Source: Bacillus sp. ISL-51 (GTDB lineage Bacteria > Bacillota > Bacilli > Bacillales > Bacillaceae). From it: a stretch of DNA of 64,000 bases. The first letter of the stretch is position 1, and the number at the start of each line of letters is the position of its first letter. The notes beneath the pieces were generated by a model that was not told the DNA's origin, searched no databases, and saw nothing but the letters and a program-made list of their open reading frames with translations. Positions 50,803 to 62,245 of the stretch are shown here, in pieces. The stretch lies in contig NZ_JAGGQB010000006.1 in assembly GCF_018613535.1 (NCBI RefSeq), forward strand, positions 186,001 to 250,000, written 5' to 3'. The translations under genes and the position numbers were made by a program.

Positions 50803-51831
50803 ATGAAAGTCGATTTATTTGATTTTGAACTCCCTGATCACTTAATTGCCCAAGTGCCGCTGAAACAGCGTGACGCTTCACGGCTGATGGTGCTTGATAA
50901 ACATACGGGAGGGCTTACGGACAGTTCATTTAAAGAGATTGTCAGCTTTTTTAAAGAAGGGGACTGTCTCGTATTGAACAATACCCGTGTTCTGCCTGCC
51001 AGATTATTCGGCACAAAAGAAGATACGGGAGCAAAAGTGGAGCTCCTTTTGTTAAAACAGGAAGAAAACGACAGATGGGAAACGCTTGTAAAGCCGGCGA
51101 AACGTGTGAAAAAAGGCACGGTTCTGACGTTTGGCGACGGCCGGCTGAAAGCGGTTTGCACAGAAGAGCTTGATCACGGCGGCAGAAAAGTGGAGTTCCG
51201 TTACGACGGAATTTTCTATGAGGTGCTTGAATCGCTCGGTGAAATGCCGCTGCCGCCATATATAAAAGAGCAGCTTGATGACAAAGAACGTTACCAAACC
51301 GTTTTCTCAAAGGAAATCGGTTCTGCCGCCGCGCCGACAGCCGGGCTTCATTTTACGGAAGAAATCCTGGACGAGCTGAAGCAAAAAGGCGTACGGATAG
51401 AATTTATCACTCTTCACGTCGGGCTCGGGACATTCCGTCCGGTCAGCGCGGATGAAGTGGAAGAACACAATATGCATGCAGAATTTTATGAGATGACGGA
51501 AGAAACCGCCGCCTCGTTAAATGAGGTCAGAAAAGCGGGCGGCCGCATTGTGTCAGTCGGAACGACATCAACGCGCACGCTTGAAACCATTGCCGGCGAC
51601 AATGACGGCACATTCACCGCTTCAAGCGGCTGGACTTCCATTTTCATTTATCCCGGCTACGAGTTTAAAGCGATAGACGGCATGATCACAAATTTTCACC
51701 TGCCGAAATCGTCGCTGATTATGCTTGTTTCTGCGCTTGCCGGCAGAGATCATGTTCTTCATGCATACCGCCACGCGGTAGAAGAGGAATATCGTTTCTT
51801 CAGCTTTGGCGACGCCATGCTGATTATCTAA
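50803..51831 (+). CDS. queA: S-adenosylmethionine:tRNA ribosyltransferase-isomerase
   Basis: This 342-residue enzyme transfers the ribosyl part of SAM to preQ1 in tRNA, forming epoxyqueuosine. Family segments include [28 protein letters not shown] and [21 protein letters not shown] 50803 follows AAAGGTGAA; the overlapping ATG at 50800 is a close alternative. It precedes tgt, the enzyme acting one step earlier. Confidence 0.97.
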   Translation: MKVDLFDFELPDHLIAQVPLKQRDASRLMVLDKHTGGLTDSSFKEIVSFFKEGDCLVLNNTRVLPARLFGTKEDTGAKVELLLLKQEENDRWETLVKPAKRVKKGTVLTFGDGRLKAVCTEELDHGGRKVEFRYDGIFYEVLESLGEMPLPPYIKEQLDDKERYQTVFSKEIGSAAAPTAGLHFTEEILDELKQKGVRIEFITLHVGLGTFRPVSADEVEEHNMHAEFYEMTEETAASLNEVRKAGGRIVSVGTTSTRTLETIAGDNDGTFTASSGWTSIFIYPGYEFKAIDGMITNFHLPKSSLIMLVSALAGRDHVLHAYRHAVEEEYRFFSFGDAMLII

Positions 51832-51840
51832 TTTGAATGA

Positions 51841-53004
<1,164 letters not shown>

Positions 53005-53036
53005 ATAAAACATACTTTTCGAAAGGAGGGACACAT

Positions 53037-53297
53037 ATGGGTACATTAGGTACAATCGTTCCTATTATCTTAATGTTTGCGGTTCTTTATTTCTTACTGA
53101 TCCGTCCGCAGCAAAAGCAGCAAAAGGCTGTGCGCCAGATGCAGGAAGAGCTGAAAAAAGGAGATTCAGTGGTGACAATCGGAGGATTGCACGGCACTGT
53201 TGAATCAATTGATGAAAGCAAGGTCGTCATCAAAACAGGTGAAAACACCCGTTTAACGTTTGACCGCCGCGCGATCAGAGAAGCTTCTGCTGAGTAA
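53037..53297 (+). CDS. yajC: preprotein translocase accessory subunit YajC (YrbF)
   Basis: An 86-residue bitopic protein with one N-terminal membrane segment (IVPIILMFAVLYFLLI), the conserved RPQQKQQKAVRQMQ, and a C-terminal beta region (GDSVVTIGGLHGTV). YajC associates with SecDF, encoded 3.3 kb downstream. Start ATG with AAAGGAGGGAC upstream. Confidence 0.96.
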   Translation: MGTLGTIVPIILMFAVLYFLLIRPQQKQQKAVRQMQEELKKGDSVVTIGGLHGTVESIDESKVVIKTGENTRLTFDRRAIREASAE

Positions 53298-53317
53298 CAG
53301 CGAAGCTTATACATAAT

Positions 53318-53348
53318 AAAAAAGAGCGGGGCTTCCGCTCTTTTTTTA
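53318..53348. terminator. bidirectional terminator yajC / yrzE
   Basis: AAAAAAGAGCGG and CCGCTCTTTTTT with a 5-base loop; symmetrical A and T tracts serve both convergent genes and overlap the yrzE stop. Confidence 0.9.
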
Positions 53349-53732
53349 TGCTGATCTGCTTCCTTTTAAATTCACCCCGAAAATTCCGCCCAGCATACTG
53401 ATTCCTAAAAACCCGAGATGAAACAGCAGCTGTCCTGAAGTAAACGTTTTTCCAAATCCTAAATACTGAAACAGCAAAATGATTAAGGAAAAACAAACCG
53501 CGGTTATCGCCCCGATCATCCAGCCTTTCTCTTTTGCTTTTCCGCCTGAAATAAATCCGCCCGCAAATAAAGAAAGAAATGAAAGGGAGGTGATCAGCCA
53601 GCTGAAAGAAGACTCTTCCAGTGATGTGACGGTCAGTAAAAGCGAAATGGCCAAACTCGTAAGAAGCATGGCTGCAAAAATAGCGACTAAGCCGTATAAA
53701 ACGCCTTTTCCCACTTGTTTTGTTTCTTCCAT
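53346..53732 (-). CDS. yrzE: TIGR04086 family membrane protein YrzE
   Basis: A 128-residue integral membrane protein with four hydrophobic segments, including GVLYGLVAIFAAMLLTSLA and SLSFLSLFAGGFISGGKAK. This is the TIGR04086-type pattern; the function is unknown. ATG 53732 has AGGAGATAAGG just upstream; the longer frame starts within that site. It is convergent with yajC. Confidence 0.85.
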   Translation of the reverse strand: MEETKQVGKGVLYGLVAIFAAMLLTSLAISLLLTVTSLEESSFSWLITSLSFLSLFAGGFISGGKAKEKGWMIGAITAVCFSLIILLFQYLGFGKTFTSGQLLFHLGFLGISMLGGIFGVNLKGSRSA

Positions 53733-53912
53733 CCTTATCTCCTCTCCGCCCACCGGACTGATGTTTGTAAAGCGTCATCAGCCAGGCCCGGGCTCGTCTT
53801 TTTCTAAATGTATTCTCTGAATGTTCGAATTAGACGTAAAAGCATCATGTTCAGCGCATTTCTTACATAAATCAGAGAGGTTGGCAAAAGCTATGACCGT
53901 TGGAGGTGCGAT

Positions 53913-54569
53913 ATGGAAGATATTTTCATTATTACGATTCGTACGATTGTGCTGTATTTTATCATTCTTGTGATTTTCAGGCTGATGGGCAAGCGGGAAA
54001 TCGGAGAGCTGAGCATTTTAGATCTTGTCGTTTCTATTATGATTGCCGAAATTGCCGTTTTGGCGATTGAAAACGTAAAGGATAAGCTCCTGCATACAAT
54101 TGTACCGATTGTCATTTTAATGATTATTCAAGTAAGTCTTGCTTATATTTCGCTCAAAAGCCAAAAAATACGGCAGCTTCTTGACGGCAAGCCGACGATT
54201 ATCATTAAGCAGGGAAAAATTGACGAACGGGCGATGAGATCGCAACGCTACAATTTTGACGATTTACTCATGCAGCTGAGAGAAAATAATATCGAAAGAA
54301 TATCCGACGTGTCATACGCCGTTTTGGAATCGTCAGGAAAACTTTCTATCGTCAAAAAGAAAAACAATAAGCATAAACAGCTCGAAACACCGCTTATTGT
54401 CGACGGGATTATTCAAAACGAGCATTTAGACAGAATCGGAAAAGATAAACAATGGCTCGAAAAAAATTTGGCGAAAAGAGGCTGCAGCGATCCTTCTGAG
54501 ATTGCATTCTGCACGTTTACAGACGGCGTTTTTTTTATTGACATAAAGGACGAAAAAGGGAAGTCCTAA
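53913..54569 (+). CDS. yrbG: DUF421 membrane protein YrbG
   Basis: A 218-residue protein of the DUF421 (YetF-like) family: three N-terminal membrane helices, with the conserved [18 protein letters not shown] after the first, then a soluble domain with [13 protein letters not shown] and LMQLRENNI. Related proteins have been linked to spore physiology, but this one has no established role. Start ATG with TTGGAGGTGCG upstream. It converges on spoVB with only seven bases between stops. Confidence 0.9.
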   Translation: MEDIFIITIRTIVLYFIILVIFRLMGKREIGELSILDLVVSIMIAEIAVLAIENVKDKLLHTIVPIVILMIIQVSLAYISLKSQKIRQLLDGKPTIIIKQGKIDERAMRSQRYNFDDLLMQLRENNIERISDVSYAVLESSGKLSIVKKKNNKHKQLETPLIVDGIIQNEHLDRIGKDKQWLEKNLAKRGCSDPSEIAFCTFTDGVFFIDIKDEKGKS

Positions 54570-54576
54570 ACTGGGT

Positions 54577-56133
54577 TCAGCGCGTCACAAGCCGGCCGAT
54601 GACAGGAATCCGGCCGAGCTCCTCCCTTTTAATCAGACGGAATAAAAGCAGCAGCACGATATATAAAAGAACGGTCATGGCGATCCAGCCTGCGAGATTA
54701 ACCGCTTCAGACCCTGAAAAGCGGACAGCTTGCTTTAAGAAACTGCTCGCATACCCGCATATAAAAATTACGGCAAAGCACAGCGCGTATTCTTTAATCT
54801 TAATGCTGATCGGCAGCACTTTGCTCACGGTGGCAGCATGCAAAAGGGTAACAAGCACCATTCCTGTCACAATCGCTAACGCCGCGCCCATAATGCCGAG
54901 AGAAGGCCTGGTAGCCAGGACAAAAATAAGTGCGGTTTTGACAACGGCGCCGATAAAACTGTTCATCATGGCGGCTCCTGCTAAATTGAGCGCCTGCAGC
55001 ACAGCTTGAAGGGGCCCCTGAAAATAATAAAGCAGAAAAAATGGCGCCATGACTTTAATAAACACCGCCGCACCTGTTGATCCGTACATGACGGACATCA
55101 GCTCATCGGCAAAGGAGAACAAAATGACTACCGAAATTCCCCCGCTTAAAAGACAGAGCCGCATCGCCTGTTCCAGCCGATATTCGACAACCTGCAACTT
55201 TTTTTGCTCCATCCCTTCACTGATCGCAGGAACTAACGCAGTTGACAGAGAATAGGTAATAAAGCTGGGCAAGGTTAAAAGTGTCATGGCAAATCCGGTC
55301 AGCTCCCCATACTGACTGGTTGCCGCAGCGGTGGCCACCCCTGCAATCGCCAAGCTCTGCGCGACGACAATCGGTTCGAAAAACCATGACAGGTTTCCGA
55401 TAAAACGGCTTCCGGTCGTCGGCAGCGATACGCTCATAAGCTGCATAAAGGTTTCTTTTCCGTTTACAATGGACTGGAAAAACTGTTTCCTGATTTTGAT
55501 TGTCTTTTTGTATTTGAAACAAATGAATAGATATATAAGAGAGGCAAGCTCTCCGATGACAGAAGAAATCATGGCTCCGGCTGCGGCATATTCAATTCCG
55601 TACGGCAGGAAAATGGCGGTGCAGACCGCGACGAGAGAAATGCGCACGACTTGCTCAAGCACTTGAGAAAGCGCCAGCGGATTCATGTTCTGCCTTCCTT
55701 GAAAATAACCCCGCAGCACACTGGAGATGGCGATAATCGGCACGACCGGTGTAATCGCCAGCAGCGGGTATACCGTCCGTTTATCTGTCAGCATCGTTTC
55801 TGCCATAACGGGTGCAAAACATAAAAACAGCGGCGTGAAAATGAGGCTCAATATCCCGGTGATGGTAAGAGACATGACTAAAATATTTTTGGTTTTCTGC
55901 TGGTCTCCCCGGGCGCCGGCTTCAGCGACAAGTTTGCTGATGGCGACCGGGAGGCCGAATTGGGTCAAAGTGGTGGCCAAGAAAAAGGTGGGAGCAGCCA
56001 TCATGTACAGGCCGACTCCTTCTTCACCGATAAACCGGGCGATAACCACCCGGTTGACAAAGCCGAGCATTCTTGTAATCATCCCAGCTGCGATGAGAAT
56101 AAGAGTGCCCCTTAAAAAAGTCTGTTTTGCCAT
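54577..56133 (-). CDS. spoVB: stage V sporulation protein B, MOP-superfamily lipid transporter
   Basis: A 518-residue polysaccharide-transport (MOP) family protein with about 14 membrane helices. In B. subtilis it is required for spore cortex synthesis and is thought to flip lipid-linked peptidoglycan precursors in the mother cell. The N-terminus MAKQTFLRGTLILIAAGMITRMLGFVNRVVIAR is characteristic (given here in part). ATG 56133 follows AGGGGTTTG. A sigma-E-like promoter is upstream. Confidence 0.95.
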   Translation of the reverse strand: MAKQTFLRGTLILIAAGMITRMLGFVNRVVIARFIGEEGVGLYMMAAPTFFLATTLTQFGLPVAISKLVAEAGARGDQQKTKNILVMSLTITGILSLIFTPLFLCFAPVMAETMLTDKRTVYPLLAITPVVPIIAISSVLRGYFQGRQNMNPLALSQVLEQVVRISLVAVCTAIFLPYGIEYAAAGAMISSVIGELASLIYLFICFKYKKTIKIRKQFFQSIVNGKETFMQLMSVSLPTTGSRFIGNLSWFFEPIVVAQSLAIAGVATAAATSQYGELTGFAMTLLTLPSFITYSLSTALVPAISEGMEQKKLQVVEYRLEQAMRLCLLSGGISVVILFSFADELMSVMYGSTGAAVFIKVMAPFFLLYYFQGPLQAVLQALNLAGAAMMNSFIGAVVKTALIFVLATRPSLGIMGAALAIVTGMVLVTLLHAATVSKVLPISIKIKEYALCFAVIFICGYASSFLKQAVRFSGSEAVNLAGWIAMTVLLYIVLLLLFRLIKREELGRIPVIGRLVTR

Positions 56134-56178
56134 TTTCAAACCCCTGCCTTCTCAAACTACCTGGAATCATATACAATA

Positions 56179-56208
56179 AAGATATGCGCCAATGTCGTCC
56201 AAGCATGA
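56179..56208 (-). promoter_or_regulatory. candidate sigma-E promoter of spoVB
   Basis: On the minus strand TCATGCT, 15 bases, CATATCTT. Each element deviates from consensus at two or three positions; it ends 45 bases before spoVB. Confidence 0.45.
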
Positions 56209-56247
56209 CAAGTCTTCATGAAAAATGAAAAAAGGAGCGTGCGTTCA

Positions 56248-56544
56248 GTGGATAAACATCCCGCCGAAATGTATAAAGATCATTTACGGCCTTTTTTGTA
56301 CAGTAAGCTTGAAGAGTTCAAAATCCTTGGCTACGATGATGTTGAGCACGAGAGTTTATGGTCATACTTAATACATAAAAAATGGAAAAAGAATGCTGAG
56401 CTGCCGCTGTATGAATTGGCCGGCGGTATTTTATCAGTGAAAATTGGCGATTTTATGAACTATGCAACCGTAGAAGCATTTAAGACGTCTAATTGGCTGG
56501 AAAGCGAAGAGGGCCAGGAAGCTTTGGACGAATTACTGAGATAG
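56248..56544 (+). CDS. comN: post-transcriptional competence regulator ComN (YrzD)
   Basis: A 98-residue soluble protein of the ComN family, which controls comE mRNA localisation and translation in B. subtilis. The conserved helical part includes FLYSKLEEFKILGYDDV and LWSYLIHKKWKK. GTG 56248 is ten bases after AAAGGAG; the open frame starts ten codons earlier, but that ATG precedes the ribosome site. secDF follows 36 bases on. Confidence 0.85.
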   Translation: MDKHPAEMYKDHLRPFLYSKLEEFKILGYDDVEHESLWSYLIHKKWKKNAELPLYELAGGILSVKIGDFMNYATVEAFKTSNWLESEEGQEALDELLR

Positions 56545-56580
56545 TGATTTGACGGCATAGGTTTAAGGAGGAAATACATA

Positions 56581-58800
56581 ATGAAAAAAGGACGCTTGAT
56601 TGCGTTTTTCCTGATTGTATTAGTAATCGGCACGGGGTTGGGGTATTTTACAAAACCGGCTGCAAACAATATTACATTAGGATTGGATTTGCGCGGCGGG
56701 TTTGAAGTTCTGTACGATGTGCAGCCCGTCAAAAAAGGCGATAAAATAACAAAAGATGTGCTCGTCAGCACGGTGGAGGCATTAAACCGCCGGGCCAACG
56801 TTCTCGGCGTCAGTGAGCCGAACATTCAAATCGAAGGGAATAACCGCATACGCGTTCAGCTTGCGGGTGTGACCAACCAGAACAGGGCGCGTGAAATCCT
56901 GTCAACGGAAGCGCAGCTCTCTTTCAGGGATACAAACGATAAGGAGCTTCTGAACGGTTCAGACCTTGTGGAAAACGGCGCGAAACAAACATTCAATCCT
57001 ACGACGAACGAGCCGATCGTCAGCGTTAAGCTGAAGGATGCGGACAAGTTCGGAGAAGTGACGAAAAAAGTCATGAAAATGACGCCTAACAACCAACTTG
57101 TCATCTGGCTGGATTACAATAAAGGCGATTCATTTAAAAAAGAAGTCGGCAAAAAGCATCCGAAATATGTATCCGCTCCGAACGTGAGTCAGGAATTAAA
57201 TACAAAGGATGTTACGATTGAAGGCCAATTCACCGTTCAAAAAGCAAAGGACTTGGCGAATATTTTAAATGCCGGCGCGCTGCCGGTTAAACTGACTGAA
57301 AAATATTCAACCTCAGTAGGGGCGCAATTCGGACAGCAGGCATTACATGACACAGTAGAAGCAGGAATCATCGGAATTGCACTGATTTTCTTATTTATGC
57401 TGCTTTTCTACCGATTGCCGGGACTCATTGCGGTCATTACGCTTTCTGTATATGTGTATATTACGCTCCAAGTCTTTGACTGGATGCAGGCAGTGCTGAC
57501 GCTTCCTGGTATCGCGGCGCTTATTTTAGGTGTCGGGATGGCGGTTGACGCCAACATCATTACGTATGAACGGATTAAAGAAGAGCTGAAACTCGGGAAA
57601 TCCGTCCGATCGGCATTCCGTTCCGGAAACAGACGGTCATTTGCAACGATTTTTGATGCGAATATCACAACAATCATCGCAGCGGTCGTGCTCTTCATAT
57701 TCGGGACAAGCTCTGTAAGAGGGTTTGCCACGATGCTGATCCTGTCGATTTTGACAAGCTTCATTACGGCTGTCTTCCTTTCAAGATTTCTGCTGTCCCT
57801 TCTCGTGGAAAGCAGATGGCTCGACCGGAAAAAAGGCTGGTTCGGCGTTAATAAAAAACACATTATGGACATTCAAAAAACGGACGAAAACACAGAGCCG
57901 CATACGGCGTTCCAAAAATGGGACTTCACGAGCAAACGAAAATACTTCTTTATTTTCTCAAGCGCCGTTACCGTTGCGGGAATTATCATCTTACTCATCT
58001 TTAAGCTCAATCTGGGAATCGATTTTGCAAGCGGCGCGAGGATTGATGTACAAAGCAATCATTCCTTAACGGCGCAGCAGGTTGAACATGATTTTGACTC
58101 CCTCGGCATGAAGCCGGAAAACGTAGTGCTGTCGGGGAAAGAGAATCATGTTGCCGCGGCCCGGTTTGTCGGTGAGCCTTCTAAAGAAAAAATTGCCGAA
58201 ATCAAAACGTATTTCAAAGATAAATACGGGGCGGAACCGAATGTCAGCACAGTATCGCCGACGGTAGGAAAAGAATTGGCCCGCAACGCCTTATACGCGG
58301 TGGCGATTGCTTCCATCGGCATCATTATTTACGTGTCGTTCCGGTTTGAGTACAGAATGGCTATCGCGGCAATCGTATCATTGCTGTATGACGCTTTCTT
58401 TATTGTTGCGTTTTTCAGCATCACAAGGCTTGAAGTTGATGTTACCTTTATTGCCGCGATTCTCACCATTATCGGTTACTCAATAAATGATACGATTGTT
58501 ACATTTGACAGGGTTCGCGAGCATATGAAAAAGCGCAAGCCGAAATCATTTGCCGAATTGAATCACATCGTGAATTTGAGCTTGCAGCAAACCTTTACCC
58601 GTTCGATCAATACGGTCTTGACCGTTGTGATTGTTGTCGTGGTACTGCTCATTTTAGGCTCATCGTCCATTACAAACTTCTCTATCGCATTATTAATCGG
58701 TTTATTAACGGGCGTTTACTCCTCTCTTTACATTGCCGCACAGCTTTGGCTTGTATGGAAAGGAAAAGAGTTTACGAAGAAAAAATCAATCGAAGAATAA
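56581..58800 (+). CDS. secDF: fused protein-export membrane protein SecDF
   Basis: A 739-residue natural fusion of SecD and SecF with 12 predicted membrane helices. The SecD half has GLDLRGGFEVLYD and the helix-4 segment GVGMAVDANIITYERI; the SecF half starts near WDFTSKRKYFF and has GYSINDTIVTFDRVREHM. It uses the proton gradient to support late stages of Sec export. Start ATG with AGGAGGAAATAC upstream; a terminator follows. Confidence 0.98.
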   Translation: MKKGRLIAFFLIVLVIGTGLGYFTKPAANNITLGLDLRGGFEVLYDVQPVKKGDKITKDVLVSTVEALNRRANVLGVSEPNIQIEGNNRIRVQLAGVTNQNRAREILSTEAQLSFRDTNDKELLNGSDLVENGAKQTFNPTTNEPIVSVKLKDADKFGEVTKKVMKMTPNNQLVIWLDYNKGDSFKKEVGKKHPKYVSAPNVSQELNTKDVTIEGQFTVQKAKDLANILNAGALPVKLTEKYSTSVGAQFGQQALHDTVEAGIIGIALIFLFMLLFYRLPGLIAVITLSVYVYITLQVFDWMQAVLTLPGIAALILGVGMAVDANIITYERIKEELKLGKSVRSAFRSGNRRSFATIFDANITTIIAAVVLFIFGTSSVRGFATMLILSILTSFITAVFLSRFLLSLLVESRWLDRKKGWFGVNKKHIMDIQKTDENTEPHTAFQKWDFTSKRKYFFIFSSAVTVAGIIILLIFKLNLGIDFASGARIDVQSNHSLTAQQVEHDFDSLGMKPENVVLSGKENHVAAARFVGEPSKEKIAEIKTYFKDKYGAEPNVSTVSPTVGKELARNALYAVAIASIGIIIYVSFRFEYRMAIAAIVSLLYDAFFIVAFFSITRLEVDVTFIAAILTIIGYSINDTIVTFDRVREHMKKRKPKSFAELNHIVNLSLQQTFTRSINTVLTVVIVVVVLLILGSSSITNFSIALLIGLLTGVYSSLYIAAQLWLVWKGKEFTKKKSIEE

Positions 58801-58804
58801 CGGC

Positions 58805-58838
58805 AAGCAGGCTGTCTTTAGAAGGCAGCCTGCTTTTA
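58805..58838 (+). terminator. secDF terminator
   Basis: AAGCAGGCTGtC and GGCAGCCTGCTT pair around a short loop; the T tract is only four bases. Confidence 0.8.
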
Positions 58839-58926
58839 CGTTCATTGAACTTGAAACCGGCATTTGCTATAATGACATACGCTTACATAATCAATCATCA
58901 TTGGAAAAACATGTAGGAGGGTTCTT

Positions 58927-59424
58927 ATGAAGGTTCGTGAGTCGGAGCTTCCGGGCATCGGTCAGAAGGTCGAAATCATTACGAAAAATCAAGATAAAAT
59001 CAGTATTATACTTCATAATGACGGCAGAAGAGAGCTCTATTATTTCGATGAGAACGATCATGAGGAATGTACGGCCTCTATTGAATTTAATGACGAAGAG
59101 GCAAGGCAGATTTCTGCGATATTAGGCGGAATGACGTATAAACCGAAACCGCTGGAATCTGTGGAAGTTGCGCTCGATGACCTGATTATTGAATGGTTTA
59201 AAACGGAGCCTCAAGCGCCGGCTGTCCGCCGCACCATCGGAGAATTGGATATAAAGAAGCATTACAATGTCCAAATCATTGCCATCGTGAAGAAAAATCA
59301 GCAAAAGCAGCTAAGCCCCGGCTTTGATACATTGATTGAAGAGGGAGATACTCTGGTGATATCCGGTGAAAGAAGCGGATTGAAAAAGCTGATTCGCGAA
59401 CAGTTCACTGCTCAGGAAAACTGA
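58927..59424 (+). CDS. yrvC: TrkA-C (RCK_C) domain protein YrvC, KhtT-like
   Basis: A 165-residue soluble protein with a C-terminal RCK_C domain (ELDIKKHYNVQIIAIVKKNQ, LIEEGDTLVISGERSGLKKL), like KhtT-type regulatory subunits of potassium/proton antiporters, and an N-terminal beta region (LPGIGQKVEIITKNQDKISII). No antiporter gene is adjacent in this window; the next gene is an unrelated small membrane protein. Start ATG with TAGGAGGGTTC upstream. Confidence 0.88.
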   Translation: MKVRESELPGIGQKVEIITKNQDKISIILHNDGRRELYYFDENDHEECTASIEFNDEEARQISAILGGMTYKPKPLESVEVALDDLIIEWFKTEPQAPAVRRTIGELDIKKHYNVQIIAIVKKNQQKQLSPGFDTLIEEGDTLVISGERSGLKKLIREQFTAQEN

Positions 59425-59497
59425 CATCTTAATGCAGGTTTACCAGCAGGAAGATAAGGGAACAACATGTAGAAATCAACAGTCTGGAGGCTGACGT

Positions 59498-59824
59498 ATG
59501 AATAAACAATGGACGATTATATTTGCTCTGATATTTACCTTAATCGTCGCCATTTTCGCGGTCATTAATGTAAGGGCGGTTGAGGTTGATTATCTGTTCG
59601 GAACCTCTGAATGGCCGCTTATTTTAGTCATTTTAGGCTCCGTTTTAATGGGGGCGCTCATCGTCTTTTCCGTCGGGATTTTTCAAATTATGAAATTGAA
59701 GCGTGAAATTAAAATGCTGCGGAAAGAAAACCGATCCGCTCCGGAATTGACAGCTGAAACAAACGAAAAAAAACCTGCGGCGCAGCCGGAAGAAATGCTG
59801 AAAGAGAAAAAAGGATTAGAATAA
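59498..59824 (+). CDS. yrvD: LapA (DUF1049) domain membrane protein YrvD
   Basis: A 108-residue protein with two membrane helices (TIIFALIFTLIVAIFAVINV and WPLILVILGSVLMGALIVF) and a charged cytoplasmic tail with coiled-coil character (QIMKLKREIKMLRKENR). This is the LapA/DUF1049 arrangement; function is unknown. Start ATG with CTGGAGGCTGA upstream. It lies before recJ in the same orientation. Confidence 0.9.
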   Translation: MNKQWTIIFALIFTLIVAIFAVINVRAVEVDYLFGTSEWPLILVILGSVLMGALIVFSVGIFQIMKLKREIKMLRKENRSAPELTAETNEKKPAAQPEEMLKEKKGLE

Positions 59825-59827
59825 CAT

Positions 59828-59857
59828 TTGAAACCCCTCAGTCCGCTCTAGTATAAT
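59828..59857 (+). promoter_or_regulatory. sigma-A promoter of recJ
   Basis: TTGAAA and TATAAT with an 18-base spacer, 22 bases upstream of the recJ start. Confidence 0.65.
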
Positions 59858-59879
59858 AGGGTGGTTGAGGGGTGAATTT

Positions 59880-62240
59880 ATGTTAGCGTCAAAAATGCGC
59901 TGGGAGATCCAGCAGCCAGATCAGGATAAGGTCAAATCACTCACAGAACAATTGGACATAACACCTCTTGTGGCGTCTCTGCTTGTGAAGAGAGGTTTTG
60001 ACACTGCAGAAAGCGCAAGGCTGTTTTTACATACAAAGGATGCAGACTTTTATGATCCGTTTGAATTGAAAGGAATGCAGGAAGCGGTTGATCGGATTAA
60101 GCTGGCGGTTTCACGCGGTGAGCCGATTATGATTTATGGAGATTACGATGCCGACGGAGTCACAAGCACGTCAGTGATGCTGAAAACGCTCCGTCAGCTT
60201 TCGGCTAATGTTGATTTCTATATTCCGGACCGTTTTACAGAAGGTTACGGGCCGAATGAACATGCCTTCCGTTCCATAAAAGAGCGGGGATTTTCGCTTA
60301 TTATCACGGTTGATACGGGCATTGCCGCCGTTCACGAAGCGGAGGTCGCGAAAGAGCTGGGCTTAGACGTCATTATCACCGACCATCATGAGCCGGGCCC
60401 TGCGCTTCCTGACGTTTATGCGATTGTCCACCCGAAGCAGCCCGGATGCAGCTATCCGTTTAAAGAATTGGCGGGCGTCGGTGTGGCGTTTAAGCTTGCC
60501 CATGCACTCACGGGCTCCTTGCCGGAAGCTCTCCTTGATTTAGCAGCTATCGGCACGATTGCAGATCTGGTGCCGCTTCATGATGAAAACAGATTAATCG
60601 CTTCGCTGGGAATAGAAAGGCTTCGGACAACAAACCGTCCGGGCTTGCAGGCTTTAATTAAGCTGTCCGGCGGAGATATCGGACAAGCAGATGAGGAAAC
60701 GATCGGTTTTCAGGTCGCGCCGAGGCTTAATGCCGTCGGAAGACTTGAACAGGCAGATCCCGCCGTTCATCTGCTGATGACTGAAGACCTTTTTGAGGCG
60801 GAGGAACTGGCAGCAAATATCGACCAGCTGAATAAAGAGCGGCAGAAGTTGGTGAAAACCATGACGGAAGAGGCCGTTGAAATGGTTCAGCAGCAAAGCG
60901 GGAGCCTGTCGGCGATTGTTGTGGCAAAAGCCGGCTGGAATCCGGGGGTTGTCGGTATTGTTGCCTCCAAGCTTGCAGAGCGTTTTTACCGGCCTGCGGT
61001 TGTTCTGGGCATTGATGAAGAACAAGGGATTGCAAAAGGCTCTGCGCGGAGCATCAGGGGCTTTAATCTTTTTTCAAGCCTTTCAAACTGCAGAGATATT
61101 CTTCCCCATTTCGGCGGACATCCGATGGCTGCAGGGATGACGCTGAAGGCCGAAGATGTGCCTGATTTAAGGGACAGGCTTAATCAAATGGCTGAAGAAA
61201 CGCTTACGGAAGAGGATTTTATCCCCGTTCAAGACGTTGATCTTGTTTGCGGTGTTGAAGACATTACCGTCGAGAGCATAACCGAAATGAATATGCTGTC
61301 GCCGTTTGGAATGCTAAATCCGAAACCGCATGTGATGGTGGAAAATGCGGTGCTGGAAGATGTCCGTCTGATCGGAGCGAATAAAAACCATGTAAAAATG
61401 ACGGTGAAAAATGATTCCGCCATGCTTGATTGCGTCGGCTTTAACAAAGGCGAGCTTGAAGCGGGGCTTGTGCCCGGATCGAATATTACCATCGTCGGTG
61501 AAATGTCCATTAATGAATGGAACAACAGAAAGAAACCACAGCTTATGATTAAAGATGCTGCGGTTTTTGAATGGCAGCTTTTTGATGTAAGAGGCAAGCG
61601 GGCATGGGAAGAAACGGTCACTGCGCTTCCGAAGGATAAAAGAGTGCTGATCAGTTTTAACGGGAAAACGAATCAGCAGCTCCGGACAGAAGAGCTGCGC
61701 GGTGAGCTGTATGAAATCAAATCGGAGGCTGAGGCAAAAGCGCTTCAGCTTGACGGAAAATATGCCGTTTTTCTGGATGTGCCGCCATCAGCGGACTGGC
61801 TGAAAAGCTTGCTTAACGGAAAGAAACCGGAACGGATTTATTTTATTTTTATCAATCATGAAGAACATTTCCTGTCCTCATTTCCGTCGCGAAATGATTT
61901 CAAGTGGTTTTATGCGTTTCTCTTGAAAAGAGGCACTTTTGACTTGCAGAAGCATGGTTCAGATCTTGCAAGACACAGAGGTTGGTCAATTGACACAATC
62001 AATTTCATGACAAAGGTGTTTTTTGATCTAGGTTTTGTTAAAATAGAAGATGGTGTGCTGTCTGTAGTGAGCGGCGCGAAAAAACGCGATCTGGCAGACT
62101 CGCAAACCTATCAGGTAAAACAGCAGCTGATGGAATTAGACCAGAAGCTGAATTATTCCGCGGCCAAAGAGCTGAAGGAATGGCTGAATAAGCTGATGAA
62201 TCAAGATTCAGAGGCTTATGAAAGTACGAGGAGGACATAG
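59880..62240 (+). CDS. recJ: single-stranded-DNA-specific exonuclease RecJ
   Basis: This 786-residue DHH-family 5'-3' exonuclease acts in recombination and mismatch repair. Motif [14 protein letters not shown], motif [10 protein letters not shown] and motif [11 protein letters not shown] carry the metal ligands, and the DHHA1 region has [12 protein letters not shown] longer C-terminal extension (about residues 560-786), typical of Bacillus, follows. ATG 59880 has GAGGGGTGA upstream. apt follows after five bases. Confidence 0.97.
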   Translation: MLASKMRWEIQQPDQDKVKSLTEQLDITPLVASLLVKRGFDTAESARLFLHTKDADFYDPFELKGMQEAVDRIKLAVSRGEPIMIYGDYDADGVTSTSVMLKTLRQLSANVDFYIPDRFTEGYGPNEHAFRSIKERGFSLIITVDTGIAAVHEAEVAKELGLDVIITDHHEPGPALPDVYAIVHPKQPGCSYPFKELAGVGVAFKLAHALTGSLPEALLDLAAIGTIADLVPLHDENRLIASLGIERLRTTNRPGLQALIKLSGGDIGQADEETIGFQVAPRLNAVGRLEQADPAVHLLMTEDLFEAEELAANIDQLNKERQKLVKTMTEEAVEMVQQQSGSLSAIVVAKAGWNPGVVGIVASKLAERFYRPAVVLGIDEEQGIAKGSARSIRGFNLFSSLSNCRDILPHFGGHPMAAGMTLKAEDVPDLRDRLNQMAEETLTEEDFIPVQDVDLVCGVEDITVESITEMNMLSPFGMLNPKPHVMVENAVLEDVRLIGANKNHVKMTVKNDSAMLDCVGFNKGELEAGLVPGSNITIVGEMSINEWNNRKKPQLMIKDAAVFEWQLFDVRGKRAWEETVTALPKDKRVLISFNGKTNQQLRTEELRGELYEIKSEAEAKALQLDGKYAVFLDVPPSADWLKSLLNGKKPERIYFIFINHEEHFLSSFPSRNDFKWFYAFLLKRGTFDLQKHGSDLARHRGWSIDTINFMTKVFFDLGFVKIEDGVLSVVSGAKKRDLADSQTYQVKQQLMELDQKLNYSAAKELKEWLNKLMNQDSEAYESTRRT

Positions 62241-62245
62241 AACAG

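Noticed and set aside
54599-55009. 136-codon plus-strand frame opposite spoVB
   Set aside because: It lies fully inside spoVB on the other strand, has a composition typical of antisense of a membrane protein and lacks a ribosome site.
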